Shown: in pieces, positions 11,346-24,241 of the stretch
Layout of the letters: each line of letters starts with the position of its first letter
Position numbering within the stretch: the stretch's first letter is position 1
Assembly (NCBI RefSeq): GCF_024868665.1
Contig: NC_079891.1
Span: 33,533,204 to 33,597,203 of the forward strand
Direction: 5' to 3'
Source of the DNA: Triplophysa rosa
Taxonomy: Eukaryota > Chordata > Actinopteri > Cypriniformes > Nemacheilidae
Length of the DNA stretch: 64,000 bases
Program-made: the position numbers and the translations under genes
The notes under the pieces: generated by a model
Database searches by the model: none
Told to the model about the DNA's origin: nothing
The model's input: the letters and a program-made list of their open reading frames with translations, nothing else

Positions 11346-13600
11346 TATTGCGACCACTTGTGGACATTCTGTGATACTGCGTCGTGTTAAATTCATGAAT
11401 TATTAGTCAGACGTCGTGTAATTTTAGTCATAAGCGGTTTTGACACGTTCCCCCAGAACCACAGTAGGCTACTACACATAAAAACACAGGACACAAGATT
11501 GATCTATACATGTCATAATTTATATTTCATTTATTATTAAATAAAAACTTAGATTTAAAACTAAAACAAGAAGTGAAATTATACGCAGCAGACAACACAA
11601 GACACAAGTAAAGGAGATTAAATAATTGATCACTTTTAATGTAAAGGAAAACTAGGCTACAGTTGATTATGCACATATTGATCTTTTGTGACAACATGCC
11701 CCAAAGGCCAGCTAAACACCATACTGTTATCATGTCAGCAAAATTTTGAAAGCGAAAGATTAAAATGAAGAAATACAGAACTTTTTTATTCATACATAAA
11801 CAAACCAAGAATGCTAAGATACTGTCAAATACTGTAATAAAAAACATTAAAAAAACACGTGACAGTTTGCTCTAACATTTGTCTTGAGAACACAGATCAA
11901 GCTTTATTATATAGTTTACTAGAATTAGATGTACTTTGTTCACTTTTGCTACTCAACATCTATGATGATGTCGGAATAATTTGGAGGAAACAAAATGGAG
12001 GAAAACAACATGGGTTTAGAACAACGTGAGGAGATACTGGAAGCGGAAAGAGAAAGCGTAGGAGGAGGAGACAGTAAACAAATCAAATGATACTGACAGA
12101 AAAATCTAAAGAGAGCAATACAGATACAGAAGAGAAAGGCAGCAGACAAAGACACCAGAGACCACACAAAAAGGAGGAAATAGAGGAAGAACAGGAAGCA
12201 GACATGAAGTTGTGGGGGGTGAATCTGGGAAAATCTGGGAATGAAGCCAACAGAGAATACGAGAAAAGAGAGCAGGAGTAAATGATGATAATGTTTATTG
12301 TTCATTACAGGAATTTCAAACCTTTCGATAAATAAACAATTCCACAATGTTTCCAGTCACTCATCATTACCGGAGAAAGATTTGATCATTTACAGACATT
12401 TCACTCACAAAAACTAGCCTATACATTATACAGCAAAACACTTGCACTCTTTACATTTACAGCATAACGGCTCATTTTGTACAGTGTATATCTTGTGTAT
12501 ATTTGTCTTAATAAAACCTCATGCAAAGCAGACACACATGATTCTTGCTTTGGCACTTACACACTGTATCAACACAGAATCAGCTCACAAAAGTTGACAT
12601 AGTTCAACAGTTCTGTACTGTGATAGCACAGCAGAGATACTGTAGCTTCAGGCCAATGATCCCATAACAACTATATGCTTATTGATTCCAGGACATCTGA
12701 GTAATCTGTCATTTACTGCTTTATTTCCATGTGGTTTAACATGACACGGGTAAAGAATGGCTCTGATGCGGTACATGTTATTGTAAGATCTTGGGTGTGA
12801 CTGTGAATATATCATTTCACATTAAGATTAAAAGAGAGCAATAGGAGAATGGTGATGTTTGTAATGCAGTACAGCGCTGTTGTGTGTTGGTTGCTGGTAT
12901 ACTGTCTTCTGAATTAAAGCAGCAAAAGTTTTTGGTTAAATGCAGATCTGAATGAGCAGCTTTAATGTTGAATTTAACAAATGAAGTACATTAGGTACTA
13001 AATACTACATGATATGATTGTAGGGTCTAACAGTAATGTGACTGTGATATTAATTAGTTCAATTTTAAAAGAAATGATGAATCAAAAATAAAATGTAAAA
13101 TAACCAATCAACAGCAAAGAAATCCAGTAAAAACATAAACATTACAAAGCATCATGAATAGGCTCTTTCTCCTCAAATGCATTGAATCATTAATATCTGA
13201 GAATCACTTGTCACTTGTTTACTGCAAAAACATTCCGACCTCAAAGAGGTGTGAGACGGGATCCTAACACTTTTTGGGGCCTTTTTAAATTCTACTGTGA
13301 GAAATCGAACGGGGTCAGAACGTAGAACACAAACTTTAGATCATTGTTGAGATCAGAATTTTCCCCTTGAATGTGAGGTGGGGTGAGAGAGATATCAGAA
13401 TGAGCACACGATGAAAGAAAGTTACGCTTTCACCCTGAAGCGACGTCCCCAAAACCTAAATACTTCAAATAAACAACAGGGGTCACGGCAGAGATCAAAC
13501 ATGTGAAGTTGTGCTATCAATGTCACCATTGTGCACAACTGTAGAGAAGTTTATTAAATTGGTGTTTGGTGTTGTTTATGGTAAACAATCATGAAAAAAC
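11346..13600. other. Intergenic, no gene supported
   Basis: AT-rich intergenic sequence between the two divergent genes. A purine-rich patch at about 11990-12290 creates long open frames on both strands without resemblance to any family. Confidence 0.5.
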
Positions 13601-15570
13601 AAACAACACTAAAAAAAAATGAACTGTCGCTGTTGTTAGTTTTACCAAACCCAATGCAAGTAACTACATAAACATAAGTTAACTATGTTATTTATACTAA
13701 AAATATAGTACTATCGACTTTACTTAGCAAGTGTTTGACTGCTCAACTTTACATTGTTGAGTAAAACGCAAAACCTTATAATATTGGACGTATTGTTGAG
13801 TTTACTTAATATAAACAAGTTAATTCAACACAACTGGTTGAAGGGGATTTTCAGTTCCCAGCATGCTTTGCGTAAGACTGCATTTAGGCAGTAAATTTCT
13901 AAATTTATGCTGCGTCCGAAATCACCTACTACTATATAGTAGGCGAAAATGAGTAAAATCATGAATAGTATGTCCGAAACCTCAGTATGCAAAAAACAGT
14001 AGGCGAGAATACCCGGATGGTCTATTGCTTCCACCGAGATTCGTGAGTGTGGACCGATGGACACTTTTCTATCCCATGATGCCACGGGAGCTGAGCAACG
14101 GTCAAATTTCAAAAGGAATTCAAATAAATATAGTGGAAAACTTTAAGGCAGACGTCCGTTTTTAATGCAAGTGCCAATAAATGAATTTCTCGTGACTAAA
14201 TTGTGTTTTTATAAACGCTCACGTATAGGTTGTTGTTAAAACATCATAGGTCAAAGAGCATACGGGTCACATGACCATAAAACATGGCGGACGCAGTATG
14301 TCTGAAATGTTTTCATACTACACTCACTCATGCTATATAGAACGTAATGTTTTAATGACCAATAGGTACTGTAGGTACTTATTCAGATTCAGTCCGCACT
14401 GTCACAGCATGCGATTTCGGCAGGGTCTACATGGTGGCCATGGGTGGCCACGGCTACCCCTGAATGATGGATGGCCACCTATCTGGCCACCTCTGTTGTG
14501 CGAAGCAGTTTTAAGATGTGTGTCGGAGTTTACGGAGTGCTGCGAAGATCATTTAGCGTATGAAATGAAAGTAACGTGAGAACATTACTCTCGCGTTAAT
14601 ATGATGTCATACGCTGACGCACTGACGCAAACAGTCTGAGCGCTATAGCTGAACAGGTGCTAACTGCTTCGTGAAAGTGTACTGTCTGTGTACCATGGAA
14701 GTTCATCGCGAGCAGAAGGATCAGGTCAGTAAAATCAGTCTTGTTTAACTGGATTTCATTAATTAATTACATTTTCGCGAAAGTTTAAGTTGGGGTACTG
14801 CAATGTTTATTTTCTATAAAAAATGCTAACTTACTGCAAATGATAGCTAGCAAATTATTTTAAAATAATGTTAGCACATGAAAGCATTGCAAATAAATTG
14901 TTAACTTTACATTCTTTGTGTATGTTTTTGACCAGCAAACTATGTGTAATGAAGAATTGGTGTAAATTACAGTAGAAGTTAAAGAATTTCTGTCTGTAAG
15001 GGTTTTTTGGTCACCCTAATAAAATCACTGGGTCTTACCTGGCCACCTCTAAAAAAGTGTTTTTCAGTAAAGATAAAGACTTGTTTGTGCTTAATGTTCA
15101 TTTATCTTTGAGGTTTAAAAGAGTTTGTTGTATTTTTGAGTTTTGGGGTTACCATTGTTTAGAAGAGTGTACATGTGCTTAGGCTTTGAGAGGTTAAAGC
15201 GCACACATGATGTCTATTGCATCATTCAATGAGCATTAACTGTGCTAATGCCAGTACTGAGATGCCTCTCATCTGATTTGCTCATTGTGTTTTGGCTTAC
15301 ATGCAGTAAGTCTGTATATAATTTATGTATGACAACAAAAAGTACCATTGAGAAGGATACATTTTGAGTTTAATGAACTTTAAATTACTGGTACAATCTG
15401 AATGGTTTAGATTTACTCAAAAAAGTTTTGTCAACTTTACTTAAATTTCTTTTGTTCGTACAACTAAATTGTTAATTGTAGAAACTACTCAAAGTATTTG
15501 CGTGGAACCACTTGACACTACTTTTTTTATGTAAATCCAACAAATCATTTTTTTGAGTGAACCTGTATGC
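13600..15570. repeat. Mosaic of decayed interspersed repeats
   Basis: Segments at about 13610-13850 and 15350-15560 carry recurring TTGAGT, TTTACTTAA and AACAAGTTAATTCAAC motifs like those of cyprinid MITEs. Between them, 13905-14330 begins GCTGCGTCCGAAATCACC and repeats ACTAnnATAGT-type words (TACTATATAGTAGG, CATACTACACTCA). At 14425-14490 the word GGTGGCCA and TGGCCACC are repeated. Boundaries and families are uncertain; no gene is supported. Confidence 0.35.
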
Positions 15571-16680
15571 ATCTGTAGCAGGTAATGTAGGAAAATCATA
15601 TTTTTTTAAAATAATAAAATGCATGATAAGAAATGGGTAAACATATAGCCTAGAATAATCAAGATTTGTTATTTCTTTAAAACTTAGATTATCCTGATTA
15701 ATTAAAAAAAAAAAAATTAGATTATTGATATATCAAAAGATCTTTTTAGATTATTTGAATGTCTGTATTTGTAACATGTTGAAGAAATTGTAATTAATTC
15801 TAAATTGCAATTTTCAATTAATTAATGTTCACTTGATTTAAAGCTCCTGAATTGTCAAGTCATTTCAGTTTTAAATCTTGAGTTGCGACACTACTAGTGA
15901 TGAAAATGTTTGAATCATTTTGATGAATTAAAGTAATGTAAAACGTGCTGCCATCATTTTTACAGTGTATTTTTTCAAGACTTTTCACTTCTGTACATTC
16001 AGCATGACGACCCATATCACCTTCCATCGATTCCATATCATCCTTCCATTTTGCTTTATCTCCTTTTTTACGTGACATACTTTCTGGCATTTGGAGCAGC
16101 TGGTGTAAAGCGGACAGCGAGAGCCACTGAGGGTTTGTGAAGCGTTCAAATGCATCAGATATGCGTCAGGTTCCTGTGACAGACAAAGCAGCGCAGCTGT
16201 GAACTCCCTACAACCATCCACCCGGCCCAATGGAGTTATGGGAAAGAGAGTGCAACTCACTAAGCTAAAAGCTTAAAAAGCTTGAGATAAAAGAGAATCA
16301 GCTGTAGTATGACGGGACACTACAGTCCGAGGGAGCCGTGAACAGCCAGGACAAAAGAACAGCTCAGCATGGGCACGCTCATCTCCAGCTCAAGACAGAT
16401 TCGCTTGTTTCAAGGGTATCATGGATCAGCCTGCAGAGGAACCAGAGGACTTTTATTATTATCTACTGTGTGTGTGCACTGTACTGTATCTAGTGTACAG
16501 CGCTTTTTCTGCTCTTTTCCTGTTCAAGGTTCACATGGTAGCATATTCACCCTTACAAATGTAGTACATTCAAGACTACTATCTTTTAAACCTAAAATAA
16601 GAAAGTATACTTTCAGTGCACGTTTTATGTACTTTACGTGTTTAAACGGCACTTAAACATACTTGACTTATACTGACAGT
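15571..16680. other. Intergenic, AT-rich, no gene supported
   Basis: Poly-A and poly-T runs and degenerate repeats. The minus-strand open frames near 15860-16260 have no family signature. Confidence 0.45.
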
Positions 16681-17300
16681 AAGTAGTATACTTAAGTGTA
16701 TACTACTAGTAGGGGTGAATTCAGGTTGATTGGGACACTTTTTGATGGTGTCAAAAAGTGTACCCCTGTGTAGAGTATATATGTCTGGTTTATTATCTCC
16801 GTGGGGACAGTCCATAGGCGTAATGTTTTTTATACTGTACAAAGTGTATATTTTATCCCCTACCCCTAAACCTAAAGATCATAGAAAACTTTTTGCATTT
16901 TCAGATTTTTAAAAAATATTCTTCTGTACAATTTATAAGCTTTTTTACCCATGCGGACCTCAATTTTGGTCCCCACAGTGACACGAGTCCCCATGTGTTG
17001 GTGTGCATTCAGGTTTAGGTCCCCACTGGGATATAAAAACATGAACACACACACACAGTAGTATACTTAAGTGTATACTACTAGTATATACACAAACACA
17101 CACACAAAAACACACACACGCATGCACACAAACACAAACACACACAGTAATATACTACTATATATACAGTATATACATATATAAACACACGTGTATATAT
17201 ATACAGTATGTATGTATATATGTGATAGTAGTTAAATACTAAAATTAAAAAATATAGGCTACCTGAACTTAATAATACTTAAGTATACTTATTGTTTTGT
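16680..17300. repeat. Cyprinid GTGGGGAC-type interspersed repeat with CA and TA microsatellites
   Basis: The core at about 16795-17030 contains GTGGGGACAGTCCATAGGCG, TACTGTACAAAGTGTATATT, CCCCTACCCCTAAACCTAAA and TTGGTCCCCACAGTG, a repeat I recognise as very frequent in zebrafish and carp. It is bordered by two copies of TATACTTAAGTGTATACTAC (near 16690 and 17060). The repeat is followed by (CA)n at 17042-17150 and TATA-rich sequence to 17230. Confidence 0.6.
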
Positions 17301-19140
17301 AAGGGTAGGCCTGGAAGTAAAGGGGTGGAAGTTACAGTATCTTCTGGCAGACATTTAAATCAAGCACCAAGAGTCTTTAAGAGTAAAACAATAGACTCCA
17401 GAATTGATAAAGCAGTGATTTTAACAGTATGAGATGAATAAAAAACACAGATAACTCATTAAGTACACATCTGGCATACATCCAGATTAAAAGGTTCCTC
17501 TGTAGTTCCTCAATTATCCTCAATTACGGAACTTCTGCATCAAATAATAAACCATCACACTCCCTGTTGAAATATAGAATTTCTCATTTCATATTATCTG
17601 ATTAAATAAGTGGATCAAAAGAGATCAAAATAACAGATAGTATTTTCCACTTTCTTTATTCTATTCTTTATTCGACATGTGTTCAGCCTTACAAGAATAC
17701 AGCAATGAATAAGACGTCTACTGTGTAACTTACAAGAAATGTTATGTTTAAAATTATTTTTTTAATTCATCCTCAACCATCCACTCACATAATTCTTCAC
17801 CAACACACTAAATATTTCAGCAAATATTAAACCCTTAAGATTCAACATAATCCTGTTTTTATTACATTGGGAATTGATGTGCACAGTAAATGAATAATGT
17901 TTATAGATTTACAGTTTTTCAACTTAGAATAGACTGTTTTAAGATTGTACTATCAGAAATGTATTGACAAAAATGTGTATTCTATTCACTCTAAAATTAA
18001 CATTGTTGTGACTTAAAGTATAAGATGCCTTGAATGCAATTATTCATGAAATAAATGAAAGTGTTTTGGGTGGAAAGCTTTATATGCATTAAATACATGT
18101 AGGCATTACATATGCAATCATAAAAATACAGAAAATATAGACATATTTGATGCCCAAAGAAAAATGTGGAATGAGTCTTCACCTGGTGTCCAACAAAAAA
18201 TCCATAAAAAGAAGACAAAAGCACGCACATCAACCTCAAGTGGGTGCTCGAGCAAAAAACAAATAAGGAATTGTATATACGGTCGGAACACCAAAGCTCG
18301 AAAAAATATCAACAATTTATTAATTAAAAGACGTTCACATGGCGCGTGACGTTTCGAGCACACAGGCTACAAAAAATACATCATTTTTTTAGGTTAAATA
18401 TGAGGGAGGGAAGACTAGACGGAAAATGTGAAGCACGCACACTCAGACTGTGAGGTTACCGTACAGTGTTTGAGACAAACAGGGCCGCACCTTTCATGAG
18501 CGGAACCTGTAACTAGAGATGCTGGGATAGCTGTGAAGGGCTGGATTTAACCTCTCCTCCCTCTTCCTCTTTATTCTTTTCCACACACAGCAGACACGGA
18601 TGAGGTGTCACTACATTAACATACAATGCTGGAGACTTTCTTTGTGTTTTACGTAATCTGGACTGGAGAAAGCAGGTACTTATAGTCTCACGAGGTTAAC
18701 GAGATGACAAACCCTGTGGCTCCTCAGACGGATGAACGCTTTTTCTGTCCAAACCTTTACAGTTGGATCACTGTCCTGTGAGCTCGAATCATCTGAATTC
18801 AGGAACTGAATTAAAAGGACTGTTGTTTATTCTGTGACAAACTCATTTTTGAGGGAAATTTTATTATTTTTTTCTTGCATGTGAAGAAACTGCTTTTCAT
18901 CAGAGGTACGTTCATCTTGCTCAATGTTAATGAGAATCATTTAGTTTTTTCACACAAAAAAAAAACGTGTTTAAGGACAACAAAGAAAGATTCAATTATG
19001 CTATAAGGCAATGTTTTAATTGTACAGTATTTAAAACATTTTAACATTTGTAAAGAATTCTTGACCCTTAATGGTTTAAAAAAATAGTTCAGTAAAAAAT
19101 GGTTTCATTACCAGATTTTTAAAAAACTTTTTAAATGTTT
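17301..19140. other. Intergenic, no gene supported
   Basis: AT-rich. At about 18270-18365 the sequence resembles a 3' retroelement tail (AATATCAACAATTTATTAAT followed by GACGTTTCGAGCAC), but this is too short for a firm call. An untranslated ssc4d exon could lie near 18640-18690 (GAGAAAGCAG/GTACTT); I cannot confirm it. Confidence 0.35.
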
Positions 19141-19159
19141 TAATTAGAAATGATATAAC

Positions 19160-19278
19160 AATGCTCCTTCAGCAGCACCGAGGTCACGGGTTCAATTTTC
19201 AGAGAACACGTTTCTATAACACAAATGCTTTGAATGCAAGTTGCTTTAGACAAAAGCATCTGCCAAATGCATCAATAT
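19160..19278 (+). mobile_element. tRNA-derived SINE, degraded
   Basis: Contains a B-box-like GGTCACGGGTTCAATTTTC and the typical teleost SINE tail GTTGCTTTAGACAAAAGCAT followed by CTGCCAAATGCAT. The A-box half is weak. Compare the better copy at 23053-23180. Confidence 0.6.
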
Positions 19279-21631
19279 AACTTAGTTCTAAGTAATCTTA
19301 CTTATTTATTATTATTACGGAGATATCCTTTGATTGGTCAATTATCGATACAGTGTGCTATAAGAACGTCAAAGTGAATTTAAACAGTAAATTAGAATGA
19401 AAATCCAGCTTGAAAGCATAAGACAGTAGTGACAGTTCCTCTGGGGTTTATCCGTGTATTTTTGCGAGCGCTGGGATCTGTCAGCTCTCGGTCACTGTGA
19501 GGAGAGGGAGGGGAAATCAGGCAACACAAAAGACAACATTATTCCCTTGTGAATCCATGCAGCATCCAGCCATGAATGGAGTATTGAAAACCATAATATT
19601 GGTGACTAGATTCATTTTCAGGCCTCACAACCGAACCATTTCACCTGCGGGCTCACGGCCGCATGAGACGAGCACAGAAACAGTGTCCTTAGCAGATAAT
19701 TGACCCGACATGAGACTTTCTGAGGGTCTGGAGAGCAACAGGGGTCTTTAAATCCAGGAAACAATTCCATTTGCTGTAAAGGAAAAGTGGACGGTTCTTG
19801 AAGACTGTCGGATGTTAAGAAGATTTTTCCAGGAGCTTAACTTGCTTTTTGGCTTTAGGTGTCCTTTAAGCACCTTTAGGAAATAGTGATAAAGCAGATC
19901 TTGTTCACATACCCAACTTTTCGTCTAAACAGCAAAGAGAGACACTGAGATTGGCTTTGGTTTCTCTGCTTCCAATTAGACCCGGCAATCTCAACAGTTT
20001 CTCTTCTAGAGTTTCACAAAAAGATGTCATCAATAACTGTAATTTACTTATATCTTAATACAAACTCAAACATCAATAATCAAACGAATAAAATACTCCA
20101 CAAGCGAATGAACAGAGCTGAGATCCTATAATATTACGCCATGTCAAGAATGAAATGTCAATTTCAATTCAATATTTTTCTTAGAAACACCAGACAACGT
20201 TGATTTTAAAATGAAGCATATTTGAAAAGTTATAAAAGAGCAATATGTTTTCCTCTAGAGACTAAAGATAAATAGGGCCACAAGGTTTCCTTCCTACCTT
20301 TCTGCCTTCACCTACCTCCAGAGCCCCCCAAAGCCACCCCTCCACCCGTCAGGGCTTCAGTCCCGGGGCAGAGACCAGAGGCGCCCCAGCAGTGTCATCA
20401 ACTCGCTGAGCGTTCTGGAAAGTCGCAGTGACAGATTCGCAGGAAGCAGCGCTTTAGGAGCACAGACAGCAGAAATGTCTTTTTGTGCGCTCGCGGCCCG
20501 GAATGTTCACTATCTGCTCCACGGAATATCATATTCTCTCCCAGATCTGCGATCCCGAGCTGTATCCCACCATTTACACACATTCCAGTGTAAGGTCAGG
20601 ACGGATTTAGGCAAATAAAATGAAAAAGGAAGCAGAGGGGAAAATCTTGTTAATTCTCAGGATATAAACAAGAGATATAAAATACACTGATAACGTGAAG
20701 CTCATCCCACATGTAATTCAAAGTCTAAAATCTTAATAGCCAATAAGTAAGAAAAATCTCAGATGAGATCTCCGTTATGTCTCAGTTATTTCTACTAAAC
20801 TTGATGAGATTAAATGAACAGCAAATGGAAACTTTCGTTTAAACGTCCTGCGTCTGTGAAAACGAGCCAGAAATCTCACAAATGTCTCTGCCATTAGTTT
20901 CAGAGGAGATGTCAACAATGTGTGGATTGGATTTTGGATCAATGGATTTTAATAATTGTCTAATTTGTTTCTGTTTTTATTTCTCCTAAACATCATTAGT
21001 CTAAAAGTGTAAATCTGTTTTTCTAGATATTGATTATGTGCGTGTCTACCTGGTTCAGGCAAATGGTCTGACTTCATGCTCACGTCATAAACCAAGGTCT
21101 GCAACATCAAAATCAATCAGAAAAACATTCAAAAAACAATTCAAGCATCGCATGCTAAAAAGTCATGCATTGTAAAACATAAAAAAATGCATTTTAATCT
21201 TAAAAACATGACGGCATCTCACATACACACGTTAAGATCAAAAGATTCATAGCAGAAATGTTATATTTGCAAAATCTGTAGAAGGGTCTCGTGAACAGAG
21301 AACACATGGGCACACACTATTGGTTTGCTCTCTTATCAATACATGTCTGACACTTGCCTGCAGGCTGACCATTTGTTGTTGTTGATGCTGTTTGTGTGCG
21401 TGTTTTTTTTCTACATGATGGAGAGTATATCTAACCAATTACTGATGAGCAGACTTGGTAGTAGCCTAGATACTGTAGTGACCTTGTGAGGTCCACAACT
21501 ATTATAGTGAGAGAGAGAGAGAGCACAGCAACAGAGGAACAACAGATATGAAAGAGAACAAATTGTACATTGACAGGTGGCACAAACAAGACTGAAGGAG
21601 TTTATGTGTGTTTGTGTAGATCCATTCTGCC
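19279..21631. other. Upstream region of ssc4d, no coding exon recognised
   Basis: Contains a CT/C-rich stretch near 20285-20350 and a short GA run at about 21510. The 5' UTR of ssc4d probably ends here; a TTTGTGTAG acceptor-like site at about 21619 sits 13 bp before the ATG. No coding frame is supported. Confidence 0.4.
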
Positions 21632-21749
21632 ATGCAAGGTCAGCGTTTTTCAGACGGTGTGCGCAGACGCTGGAGATCCGCTGTCTGGACCCTCACCTGT
21701 CTTTTAGTCTCACTTCTGCTTCTGACCGTCATCGCCGTCTTTCAGTTTG
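21632..21749 (+). CDS. ssc4d: ssc4d exon 1 (coding): signal peptide or signal anchor
   Basis: Encodes [20 protein letters not shown] and a run of about 20 hydrophobic residues ending AVFQF, then a TTTG/GTGAGT donor in phase 1. The Arg cluster before a long hydrophobic core suits a type II signal anchor at least as well as a cleaved signal. The first ATG of the frame is taken as start. Confidence 0.85.
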
Positions 21750-24206
21750 GTGAGTGAAAAAATACTGTTTGTGTGTGACACTGAACCCTAAATTATAGGA
21801 CACTCCTACATTACAAATTTAATATTTAGGTATATTTCGTTAATTTTCACCTTTATATCTATTTCAGTTTTTGGCTTCTGTGACTTTTGGTTAAAATATA
21901 TAAAAAATATTCCAATATTACTGCAAAATAACAGATATTAATAGAGGAACCTGAGCCATAGTTTCCCAAAAGAAAACTCTCAAATAAGTTCTGTGCTGAG
22001 ATTGTAGTGATCTTTCAAATAAGATTAAATGGAGAACAAACTCTCAGATATTTCTCCAACAAAAAAGACCCAGACTCCTCAGTCTGATAATGCGTGTTTG
22101 ATTGTCAAATTAGTAAAAAAAGCTCATTTTTAATATTTTCTGTGTGCAGGAGATCTCAAGTTGACACGGAGATCAACAGTCTACTGTAAGTACAATAAAA
22201 CCCTCTGCTTTACTTTCAGTGTACAGGAAAGTACACGCTCAGCTCTTTTATCAATTCAATCAAATTAAACCAATTAACACTTAGCTGACTGTATATTCAG
22301 CGGTATAGTTCCACAGACACATAAAGCATGTTTGATATGAATAGAGCACAAGCCGCATGTACTGAGGGACTGAAATTTCAGGGACAGACATTAATAAGCA
22401 GAAAAGTCATTGTGAAATGACCTACATGTTGGTAAAAGGTGATTTTTCCGCTGTCTTTGTCAGGCATTGAAATCAAACACCATTGATTCACAGTTTCATA
22501 CAACAGTTTGTATAGCCTTTAACATTAGCGTTCTCAAAACTTCAAAACAGAGGAACACAATGTCTTGAGTGAAAGTGACCAGAGAGTCAGTGGAGAGAAA
22601 GAATGGTCTGGATTTGTTAAAAAAAAATTCTGAACAAACATTACAAAGTTGCCTAGGCAGCATGCATGTGTTCTATTTACTTACTAAATAATATACAGTG
22701 TATATAAATATATATATATATATCGTTGCTGTCCTTCTGAACCATCTTAACTCCATATTTCCTGATTTTTATTTAAATCATTATTATTAGTTACCCTTTA
22801 TGTTTGTCACTGGGTTTGCAGATATAGCTAAACAATGAAAAATATTAAAACGTGCATGTCAACTATGACAACACAGTATTTAATAATTTTAAAAAATGAC
22901 TGAATTTAAAACTTTGAAAAAGCTTCTGTTCATTAAAATCAAATCAAATATTGACTTAAAAATTATTGGAAAAACTTCAACTAAATGAAAAATTGAAATG
23001 TTGCCTCAAAAATAAACTGAAATATGAAAATATGAAATATGTTTAAATGCTTTCCTGTAGCTTAGTGGTTAGAGCATGGCGCTAGCATCGGCAGGTCATG
23101 CATTCGATCGCACAAAACTCAGTATAATGCAATGCAATGCAATGTAAGTCGCTTTGGATAAAAGCGTCTGCTAAATGCATAAAAATTAAAATGTAGATGT
23201 ACAGTGTTTTTTGCATTCCCTGGAAAACAGCTAATGTAGACATACAAAGTTTCAGAAGGACAGCAAAGACATACTGTATAATATATTTACACATACTATA
23301 TGAATTCTGGTAAAAGTTTAGGGTCACTTGAGTAAAATGTTTCTCTTGACCTTACAAACCTTGATCTGAATGTTTTGGTCTGTGCTTAAATGTCTGAAAT
23401 TATAGCTTATTAGTTTTGTAGACAAAGATGCAGTTATGAAAACAGTTTCTTATATTACAATACTAAAATGTTTGACTACACTAAAGGTGCTTAAAATACG
23501 TTTTGATTTTTAGATTAGATTTTTTTGTGTGTTTCTAGATTTTTTTGAGTCACAACATCATTCCCATAGATAAGTGACCTTAAACTTTTGGTTAAAAACT
23601 AATGGTGTATGTAAATAAATGTTATTTCAGTTTACTAAAATTAACACTTTGAAAAAGCTTCTGTTCATTAAAATCAAATAAAACATTGACCTAAAAATAA
23701 TAGGAAAAACTTAAGCTAAATTAAAAACTGAAATGTTGCCTCAAAAATAAACTGAAATAAGTTTAAACTAAACTAAACTAACTAAAATGATGATAATAAA
23801 CAAAAAATAAAAATGTATTAATCTTATATACTGTAGCAACCTAAAAAACTAAATTATAAAATGACAAAAATACCAAAACGGCTAAAACTGTAACTGTAAA
23901 ATGAACCTAAAAACTACAAATCTAAAAATAAAAGCTTATTGAAAATATGAATAAAACCATAATAACTCTGATATAAATATGTCATTATAAGAGGTGTGTA
24001 ATATGTTTTTCGCATCCCACACATAGTATTTCTGTGCATAGTCCTGCTGTGCAGCGAGCCATCTGGGTATACCACAGACAGAGCAGAATTATCTTTTGTT
24101 TTACAGAGTCTAAAATTACAGGAAAATAGATATAGTAGATATAGAGAGCTGTAGGTATGGAGGGCCAAGAACCTCCTTTCAACAAATAATTTGACCAAAA
24201 TCGCTG

Positions 24207-24241
<35 letters not shown>

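Noticed and set aside
11949..12347. 132-codon Phe/Leu-rich minus-strand ORF
   Set aside because: Arises from a purine-rich plus-strand tract; low complexity and no signal for a membrane protein family.
23058..23110. tRNA gene
   Set aside because: A- and B-box-like sequences are present but the cloverleaf is incomplete and the tail is that of a SINE.
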